Shown in pieces: positions 8,752 to 14,230 of a DNA stretch of 25,155 bases (position 1 is the first letter of the stretch; each line of letters opens with the position of its first letter). The translations under genes were made by a program, and so were the position numbers. The stretch is from Alphaproteobacteria bacterium (GTDB lineage: Bacteria; Pseudomonadota; Alphaproteobacteria; Rhodobacterales; Rhodobacteraceae), in the NCBI GenBank assembly GCA_030424705.1, contig JAUHWJ010000001.1, forward strand, positions 1 through 25,155, written 5' to 3'. The notes below the pieces were generated by a model. It had not been told where the DNA came from. It worked only from the letters and a program-made list of their open reading frames with translations, and made no database searches.

Positions 8752-8759
8752 GGAGGAGG
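8752..8759 (+). promoter_or_regulatory. Ribosome binding site deciding a TTG start
   Basis: GGAGGAGG ends six bases before TTG at 8766. Earlier in-frame starts at 8697 and 8748 lack any such site, so TTG is taken as the start of the following membrane protein. Confidence 0.7.
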
Positions 8760-8765
8760 CGGCTC

Positions 8766-9347
8766 TTGTCCGTTCTCGAAATGGAGGCGCGCGCCGGTTT
8801 CTTCGGAATGCGCGGAATTTGCCGGTTGACGCGGGATCGTGTGGAGCTTCTTCGCGGCTCAAGGACAATCCGGATCGGATATGGCGAGCTTTCCTCGGTA
8901 TGGGTCTATCGCCCGGCGCCGGGGCGGGCCGTGCTCGGGCTTGTCGCCCGGAAGGGTCCGAAGATCACGGTCCGCTTGACCCCGTTCTCCCGGTCGGACC
9001 AAGAGGTCTCCGCCTTCACGGCCGCGCTCGTCGAGCGGGTCGCCCGGGCGGCGCCGATGACGCCCCTCCATCTCGGGCCGAGCCGACATCAATGGATCGC
9101 CGCATGGATCGGGGCGATCGTCTCCGGGGCCATCCTGCTCGCGGCCGGCTGGACTCTCGCCGCCGGGGGCTCCGCTGCGCCGCTGCTGCCGTCTGTCGCG
9201 ATCGCGGTCGTCAACCTGGTCGTCGCCGCGCCGATTCTGAAGTCCGGCCGCCCGCATGAAGGGAGTGTCGGCAGGGCCGCCGCGGAGGGGATCCGACATC
9301 GGGCGTCGCGGCGGTTCGGAGCCGCGCCTTGGGTTGGCCCGCTTTGA
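8766..9347 (+). CDS. Membrane protein with N-terminal PH-like segment
   Basis: A 193-residue protein read from TTG at 8766. Residues 1-85 form a soluble segment of short strands (LTRDRVELLRGSRTIRIGYGELSSVWVYR, then a second set with GPKITVRLTPFSRSDQEVSAF). The alternation of strand, charged turn and final helix resembles the bacterial PH-like fold fused to membrane anchors. Two hydrophobic segments follow at about 112-133 and 141-160, and the tail is basic and probably cytosolic. No close family is recognised. It is transcribed away from the LprI-like operon and followed by about 350 bases without a gene. Confidence 0.6.
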   Translation: MSVLEMEARAGFFGMRGICRLTRDRVELLRGSRTIRIGYGELSSVWVYRPAPGRAVLGLVARKGPKITVRLTPFSRSDQEVSAFTAALVERVARAAPMTPLHLGPSRHQWIAAWIGAIVSGAILLAAGWTLAAGGSAAPLLPSVAIAVVNLVVAAPILKSGRPHEGSVGRAAAEGIRHRASRRFGAAPWVGPL

Positions 9348-9696
9348 CGTTCGGCGGCTGATGCGGCGATGACCGCGCCGCCGGCCGCAGAAGATAGCGA
9401 CAGGCGCCGAGGCCGCGCCGTCGCGACGCCTTCTTCCGACCGAAGCGATCGGACGATGAAGGGCTCACCCCGGGATCGTCAAGGCGACGTCGCGGTCGCC
9501 GGAATGCCGGAGCGCGCGACGTAAGAACCTTTCCGGAATTTACCGTCTTACGTCCCGCCGCCGCGGTTGCGTCGCCGCCCCTCGCGCGGGAGCATGCGGC
9601 GCTTGCTCCCGGGGCGGGCGCGCACAGCCGTCGCGTCTTGCGTCAACCGACTCCGGTTCGCTGCGGTCGCCGAAACCCCCGGCGGGAGGGACGAAC
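9348..9696. other. Gene-free stretch with an inverted repeat
   Basis: No credible gene is seen here. The notable element is GACGTAAG (9518-9525) and its exact complement (9547-9554), flanking an AT-rich core that includes TTTCCGGAATT (9530-9540). The core resembles the palindrome in front of the pilin operon at 11279-11290. The stretch lies upstream of the orphan DUF4402 gene and probably contains its promoter and operator. Confidence 0.5.
9518..9554. promoter_or_regulatory. Inverted repeat, candidate operator of the orphan DUF4402 gene
   Basis: Perfect 8-bp arms (GACGTAAG and CTTACGTC) with a 21-base spacer, about 145 bases upstream of the TTG start at 9697. The spacer holds TTTCCGGAATT. 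Binding by any particular regulator is inference. Confidence 0.4.
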
Positions 9697-10224
9697 TTGC
9701 TTGAGATAACGCCGCTGATGCGCGCAGCCGCGCTCGCCCTATTCGCGGGAGCCGCGCTTCCCGCCTCCGCGTGCGACGGCGTGTCGATCTCGGGCGCAAG
9801 AGCTCTCGAGTTCGGCGCTCTCGCGGTCAAGCCGCGGCGTTCCGGCTTCGTCGAGGTCGCCGCGAACGGCCGCCCCGCGACCTCGGCCGAGGCGATTTCG
9901 TTCCGCGGCGTCCCGGCTGCAGGCGAGTTCACCGTGAGCGGGCCCGCCGGTCGCACCGTGGTTGTCGAAGCGGTGGCTCTCGAAGATCCTGCGGAGCGGG
10001 TGGCCCCCGCCGCGCTTTCGGAGCTGATCTTCCGCTTTCCGGGGGGAACAAGGCGGCTACCGGCCTCCGGGAGCCATGTCGAGGTCGGGCTCCCGCAGCG
10101 TAGCCGCGGCGAAGGCGTCGCGTCGGTGCGGATCTCGGTGGGGGCGGTGATGCGGATCCGCGCGGTCGCGCGACCCGTCGATCTCGACATCGCGGTTTCG
10201 CTCTCATGTGTCGATCTTCGTTGA
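9697..10224 (+). CDS. Orphan DUF4402-like pilin or tip subunit
   Basis: A 175-residue exported protein of the DUF4402 type. TTG at 9697 has GGGAGG six to seven bases upstream; ATG at 9718 is an alternative and begins directly with the signal MRAAALALFAGAALPASA. The mature part shows the family landmarks: LEFGALAV early, RGVPAAGEFTVSGPAGRTVVVE in the middle and a C-terminal run of strands ending VDLDIAVSLSC. Unlike the three pilins downstream, it lacks the ETASTTLDVTV-type extension: only about a dozen residues separate the cleavage site from the EFG motif, against about 25 in the pilins. It could be a tip or capping subunit that accepts but does not donate a strand. Its 3' end overlaps the convergent regulator gene by 21 bases. 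Confidence 0.65.
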   Translation: MLEITPLMRAAALALFAGAALPASACDGVSISGARALEFGALAVKPRRSGFVEVAANGRPATSAEAISFRGVPAAGEFTVSGPAGRTVVVEAVALEDPAERVAPAALSELIFRFPGGTRRLPASGSHVEVGLPQRSRGEGVASVRISVGAVMRIRAVARPVDLDIAVSLSCVDLR

Positions 10225-11166
10225 GGCCGCTCTGTTGGGGGCGGCGACCGACGCCCGCACCAAAGCGGTGCAGGCGTCTGCGAACTCGGCGAAGGGCGTC
10301 TTGATGATCGGCGTACCCGACGCGCCGAACACCCTCGCTATGGCCTCGGTCAGCGGCCCGACCGCGCCCCGCGGGAGATCCAGTGCGCCGAGGTCCTCGG
10401 CGATCGCCGCTTCCTTAGCGTCCAGATAACAGACCTTGTCCTCGGTCCGGGCGGCGGCCGCGTCGCCGACGCGGACGGCGACGAACGGGGAGGCGCCGGG
10501 TTCCCGCTCAGGGCCGAAGGCGGCCGCGGCGAGCATCTGGCCGAACAGCACATGCGGCGGATGGCCCGGCGTCCGCAGCAGGAACAGGAACGGCGTCGCC
10601 TTGGCGGCGGCGTCGGGATCCGTCGCATGACAGGCGAGAAGGCCGCCCGAAAGCTCCGCTCTGCCGCGCACATCGATCACGTGCTGCTCCTGAAACTTCT
10701 CCCGGTAGGTCAGGTCGTAGCGCCCCTCGGGCCGCGGCGCGATCCGGAGCACGCCGCGCACGAGGCTGCCCCGGTAATAGCGGGAATAGGCATGGCTATA
10801 GGTCACATAGCTTCCGCTCGCGGGGTCGGGCCCGGCTGGTGCGGCGGCGCGGCGCCCTTCGAGCGTCGACAGAACCGCCTCGAGCGCCGCCGGGTCGGCC
10901 GCCAGAACGTCGACCAGTTCGTCGGCGAAGGCGGCCGGTGACGCCGCCGCGATCCAGGCGCCACCGCGGGCCGATCCGATGACCATGGCCCAATCGTCAT
11001 AGAAGCGGTGATCGCGTGGGCGTGCGACGCCGCGCATCCACTTGCGCGCCCGCTCCACCTCGAAGGCGGTTCGCGGGTTCACGGCGCGGAAGCGCGCGGC
11101 GAGTTCCTTGAGGCTTCCGCAGTGCAGCGCCCTCTGCGTGAGCCTGAGCTTGTGCGCCAACGACAC
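10204..11166 (-). CDS. Putative HTH regulator divergent from the pilus operon
   Basis: A 320-residue protein read from GTG at 11166; GGGGGG lies about ten bases upstream, and the protein then begins VSLAHKLRLTQ. An in-frame ATG at 11316 would add 50 residues from the AT-rich intergenic region and is less likely. Residues 1-65 contain SLKELAARFRAVNP and RARKWMRGVARPRDHRFYDDWAMVIG, which read like an N-terminal helix-turn-helix module. The remaining 250 residues hold tyrosines in SYVTYSHAYSRYYRGSLVRG and a beta-rich sensor-like part; I do not recognise this domain. Its place, divergent from three pilins and convergent with an orphan pilin, suggests that it controls the pilus. DNA binding is inference. 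Confidence 0.55.
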   Translation of the reverse strand: MSLAHKLRLTQRALHCGSLKELAARFRAVNPRTAFEVERARKWMRGVARPRDHRFYDDWAMVIGSARGGAWIAAASPAAFADELVDVLAADPAALEAVLSTLEGRRAAAPAGPDPASGSYVTYSHAYSRYYRGSLVRGVLRIAPRPEGRYDLTYREKFQEQHVIDVRGRAELSGGLLACHATDPDAAAKATPFLFLLRTPGHPPHVLFGQMLAAAAFGPEREPGASPFVAVRVGDAAAARTEDKVCYLDAKEAAIAEDLGALDLPRGAVGPLTEAIARVFGASGTPIIKTPFAEFADACTALVRASVAAPNRAASTKIDT

Positions 11167-11451
11167 TGTCCCGTATCCCCCCTTTCTGTCGTACCTGTTT
11201 TCGGGCGAGCCGAATTCCAGCAGTGAAATTGCAGCACACCCTGGGTAATCTCCAATAGAAATTGTATGCTGATTGGGGATTTCCGGAAATTCCCGCACTG
11301 CTACATTTATGATCATCTCGTGTATGCGCTAGAGCATTGATGCCTGGCTGCAATGCAGTGCTTAAGATGGCGACGAAGACTAAGCGATAGTTTACGTGGT
11401 GCGTGCGGCGGGAAGGTCCGTACGCCGCGCCCGCAACCGGAAAGGCTTACC
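11167..11451. promoter_or_regulatory. AT-rich divergent control region of the pilus locus
   Basis: This stretch is clearly richer in A and T than its surroundings. It holds the perfect 12-bp palindrome ATTTCCGGAAAT (11279-11290) with GGGG and CCC flanks, a CCAAT...ATTGG inverted pair (11252-11276), and GCACTGC/GCAGTGC arms near 11295 and 11355. The decamer ATAGTTTACG (11387-11396) is shared with 8675-8684. It must contain the promoters of the regulator and of the first pilin; no unambiguous -35/-10 pair can be named. Confidence 0.55.
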
Positions 11452-12006
11452 ATGCGCAACACCCGCCTCCTTCTCTCCGCCGCCGTCGCGGCGGCGCTCG
11501 CCGCCCCGGCCGCCGCCGAGACGGCCAGCACCACCCTCGACGTCACCGTCGCGCTGCAGCCCGCCCTGACTGTGAGCTGCACAGACACGGACTTCGGCAT
11601 CGTCCGGGTTCGGCCGTCGGCGCAGACTAACACCTCAATCATCACATTCACCGATGCGAACACGGTGGCGATAACTTCTGACGGCGGCGGCGTGTCGCTG
11701 AGCGGAACCCCCTCCGCCTCGACGTGCACCGTGTCGGGCTCGTCGGCGGCCAATGGCTCCACGTTGTTCATTAGTGATAACATAGGTTCGCGTACCTTCG
11801 GCGCGGCGGCCGAGGGCGGGCCTTCAACAGCAGCAAATCTGAGTTTCAGCTCAAGTCAGTATAATGATGGTTCCGATGTTACGGTGACCGACGGCTCCGC
11901 GACCTTCACGTTCATTACTGGTATATTTATCCCGAGCGGCATCGTGGCCGACAACTTCGGCAACTACGTCACGACGGTCACGATCACTGTCGACGACAAC
12001 ATCTGA
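11452..12006 (+). CDS. DUF4402 pilin subunit 1
   Basis: A 184-residue pilin-like protein. ATG at 11452 is chosen because GGAAAGG lies upstream and the signal MRNTRLLLSAAVAAALAAPAAA starts there. The mature N-terminus ETASTTLDVTVALQPALTVSC alternates polar and hydrophobic residues as a donor strand would. It is followed by DFGIVRV, the second Cys in STCTVSG (likely disulfide with the first) and a C-terminal strand block VTTVTITVDDN. This is the architecture of DUF4402 subunits assembled by strand exchange in the chaperone-usher system. It is the first of three tandem paralogues ahead of chaperone and usher genes. Its middle (Asn/Ser/Thr-rich) is the most diverged and also less GC-rich than its neighbours. 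As the promoter-proximal gene followed by a strong hairpin, it may be the major pilin; this is inference. Confidence 0.8.
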   Translation: MRNTRLLLSAAVAAALAAPAAAETASTTLDVTVALQPALTVSCTDTDFGIVRVRPSAQTNTSIITFTDANTVAITSDGGGVSLSGTPSASTCTVSGSSAANGSTLFISDNIGSRTFGAAAEGGPSTAANLSFSSSQYNDGSDVTVTDGSATFTFITGIFIPSGIVADNFGNYVTTVTITVDDNI

Positions 12007-12020
12007 CGCCGACCGTCGCT

Positions 12021-12062
12021 CCGGCGCGGGGGGGCGGTCTCCGTTCCCGCCCCCCGCGCCGG
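12021..12062 (+). terminator. Strong 13-bp stem-loop between pilins 1 and 2
   Basis: CCGGCGCGGGGGG (12021-12033) pairs exactly with 12050-12062 around a 16-base loop, followed by a pyrimidine tract without a T-run. Such hairpins after a major-subunit gene can protect that part of the transcript or attenuate downstream expression. The role here is inferred. Confidence 0.6.
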
Positions 12063-12097
12063 CCTTCTTCCCCGCGGCCCCTCGCAAGGAAACTACG

Positions 12098-12664
12098 ATG
12101 CGGAACACCCGCCTCCTTCTCTCCGCCGTCGTCGCGGCGACGCTCGCCGCCGAGGTCGCCGCCGAGACGGCGAGCACCACCCTCGACGTCACCGTCGCGC
12201 TGCAGCCCGCGCTGACCCTCACCTGCAGCGGCGCGGATTTCGGCGTGATCCGCGTGCAGAGCGGCGCCCGGGGCGGCGAGGGCGAAGTCGTGCTCTCGGC
12301 GTCGAACCAGCGGTCGATCACGTTCGGGTCGGGCGTCTCGCTGGGCGCCGCGGGCGCGCAGGGAGCGTTTTGTACCCTGACCGGATCCTCGGCGCCGACC
12401 GACACCGAGGTGCAACTCACGTTTCTGCAGACGCCGGGCACGGCGCTCACGGGCGCGGCTGTCAACGGCGCCGATGCGCCCGTCACGGACGGCGGCAACG
12501 TCGAGATCAGCTTTCTCGGCGGCAACAACGGCTCGCTCGTCGTCAACGGCACGGCGATCTTCAACGACGTCACCATCGGCATCAAAATCCCCGACAACCT
12601 GACCGCGGCGAATTTTGGCGGATATAGCACGCAGCTCACCGTATCGGTTGACGACGGCGTCTGA
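12098..12664 (+). CDS. DUF4402 pilin subunit 2
   Basis: A 188-residue paralogue of pilin 1, with signal MRNTRLLLSAVVAATLAAEVAA (nearly the same as subunit 1) and mature start ETASTTLDVTVALQPALTLTC. The landmarks ADFGVIRV, a second Cys in AFCTLTG, and a final block LTVSVDDGV are present. The ribosome site is AAGGAA upstream of the ATG at 12098. Residues after about 50 diverge from the other two pilins in sequence but not in layout, as expected of structural subunits that share an assembly groove and differ on the exposed face. It lies 91 bases after pilin 1, behind the 13-bp hairpin. Confidence 0.82.
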   Translation: MRNTRLLLSAVVAATLAAEVAAETASTTLDVTVALQPALTLTCSGADFGVIRVQSGARGGEGEVVLSASNQRSITFGSGVSLGAAGAQGAFCTLTGSSAPTDTEVQLTFLQTPGTALTGAAVNGADAPVTDGGNVEISFLGGNNGSLVVNGTAIFNDVTIGIKIPDNLTAANFGGYSTQLTVSVDDGV

Positions 12665-12709
12665 CGCTCCGGCGCGTTCACCCCGTTACCCCAATTTCAA
12701 GAGGACCGA

Positions 12710-13270
12710 ATGCGCAGACAGCTTCTCTTCGCGGCCACGGCGGCCGCCCTCGCCGCGCCAGCGTCGGCCGAGACGGCGAGCACCACCCTCGACGTCACCG
12801 TCTCGCTGCAGCCGGCGCTGACGGTCACCTGCGACCCGGCGGATTTCGGCGTGCTGAAGCTCGCCACGGGGAACCGGGGCGGCGTGACGCGGGTGCAGCT
12901 GCTGTCGGACGGCACGCGCATCTTCTTCGGCGCCGCCAACGGCGTGTCCTTCGGCGCCGCCGGCGCCTCAGGCCCCAGCTGCACCATGGAAGGCTCCGCC
13001 GCCGGTGATGGCGAAACGGCCTCGATCAGCATGGACATCGGCACGGGCTCCATGTCCGGCGACGCTGTCGGCCAGATCGCGGCCCCGTCCGCCGCCGCCG
13101 CCGTTAAGGTGTTCGGCACGACGACCGCAAACGCGACCGTGGCCTCTGGAAGCGCCACCTTCGACGCGCTCGCCGTGACCATAGAGGTTCCGAACAATCT
13201 GACTGCGGACAACTACGGCGGCTACGCCGGGACCATCGAGGTCGCCGTGGACGACGGCGTTGGCGGCTGA
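12710..13270 (+). CDS. DUF4402 pilin subunit 3
   Basis: A 186-residue paralogue with signal MRRQLLFAATAAALAAPASA and mature start ETASTTLDVTVSLQPALTVTC. ADFGVLKL, the Cys in PSCTMEG and the terminal block IEVAVDDGV match subunits 1 and 2. AGAGGA precedes the ATG at 12710. The gene follows pilin 2 by 45 bases and precedes the chaperone by 96, so it belongs to the same operon. Its signal peptide differs more from the other two than its mature N-terminus does, which points to selection or gene conversion on the donor-strand segment. Confidence 0.82.
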   Translation: MRRQLLFAATAAALAAPASAETASTTLDVTVSLQPALTVTCDPADFGVLKLATGNRGGVTRVQLLSDGTRIFFGAANGVSFGAAGASGPSCTMEGSAAGDGETASISMDIGTGSMSGDAVGQIAAPSAAAAVKVFGTTTANATVASGSATFDALAVTIEVPNNLTADNYGGYAGTIEVAVDDGVGG

Positions 13271-13366
13271 GCGCCGCGCCGAGGCCTTCCGCTCCGACGC
13301 CGGCGTTCAGGGCGACGACCACAGGCCGCGACCGGCCAGCGCCGGCAACACGAGGAGACCTTGCCC

Positions 13367-14158
13367 ATGACGCTCTGGGGTCCGTTCCGTCTTCGGCTCG
13401 CACGCGCTTGCGCGCCGGCGCTGGCCGCGGCGCTCGCCGTCGCGCCCTCGGCCGCGCAGGACATATCGGTGTCCGTCTCGGACAATGTGATCGTCCTTTC
13501 GGACCGCAAGCGTTCGGGCGGCATCGAAATGTTGAGCATGACGCCGGACGCGCTGGAATTCTCCGTCGCGGCGGCGGGGGCGCCCGAGGGCGCGCGCGAC
13601 GGCTCAGAGCACCTGCGCTGGTCTCCGCCGCGCGCGCTGGTCCCGCCGAACCGGGGAGTCCCGCTGCGCGTGTCGTTCCGCCCGCCAGAGGGGCTGGAGC
13701 CGGGCGAATACGTCGCGCGGCTGAACGTGCAGTCCCGCCCCGCCAACCCGCCTCCGGTCGTCCAGCCGGCGGAGGCGCCCGAGGGCGGCGCCGGCCTGTC
13801 GGTCAGGGTGCCGATCGTCCCGGTGCTGCCGGTCACGATCTATATCCGGCACAAGATCGACCCGCCCGCGCTCGAGGTGGAGCGGTTCGAGCCCGCGCGC
13901 GGCGACGCCGACATGCTGGGGCACTTCCTCGTCCGCAAGCCGGCGGGCGTCAGCTTCGTCGGGACCGTCGCAGTGGTGGCGGAGACTGACGGTTCCGTGC
14001 TGTCGCGGGGGCGGCTGCGCCTCGGCCAGACCATCACGGAAAGCCGGGTCGCCGTGCCGCGCGGCGACGGCCAGCGCGGGGTCGCCGGCGCCGTCTGCCT
14101 CCGTGTCTGGCGCGATTTTCCGGAACAGGGCGAACCCGACACCGTTCGCTGCAACTGA
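13367..14158 (+). CDS. PapD-like periplasmic pilus chaperone
   Basis: A 263-residue exported protein (signal ending near APSAAQ). ATG at 13367 is preferred over TTG at 13361 because GAGGAG (13352-13357) is nine bases away, the better spacing. The first immunoglobulin-like domain ends with the family signature LRWSPPRALVPPNRGVPLRVSF, followed by PPEGLEPGEYVARLNVQS, which corresponds to the conserved G1-strand and PGEYR-type region of pilus chaperones. A Pro-rich insertion (NPPPVVQPAEAPEGG) separates it from the second domain. The protein would hold DUF4402 subunits in the periplasm and hand them to the usher encoded next. The second domain is divergent and ends with a likely disulfide (AVCLRVW and TVRCN). 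Confidence 0.8.
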   Translation: MTLWGPFRLRLARACAPALAAALAVAPSAAQDISVSVSDNVIVLSDRKRSGGIEMLSMTPDALEFSVAAAGAPEGARDGSEHLRWSPPRALVPPNRGVPLRVSFRPPEGLEPGEYVARLNVQSRPANPPPVVQPAEAPEGGAGLSVRVPIVPVLPVTIYIRHKIDPPALEVERFEPARGDADMLGHFLVRKPAGVSFVGTVAVVAETDGSVLSRGRLRLGQTITESRVAVPRGDGQRGVAGAVCLRVWRDFPEQGEPDTVRCN

Positions 14159-14230
14159 AGACGGCGCCTGCGCGCCCACGCCCCGAGAACCCGGAGACGC
14201 CTCGCGCTCTGGCGAAGAGGACGCGTCCCC

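Noticed and set aside
14113..14125. Further TTTCCGGAA copy as a regulator site
   Set aside because: It lies inside the chaperone coding sequence in normal codon context, away from any promoter.
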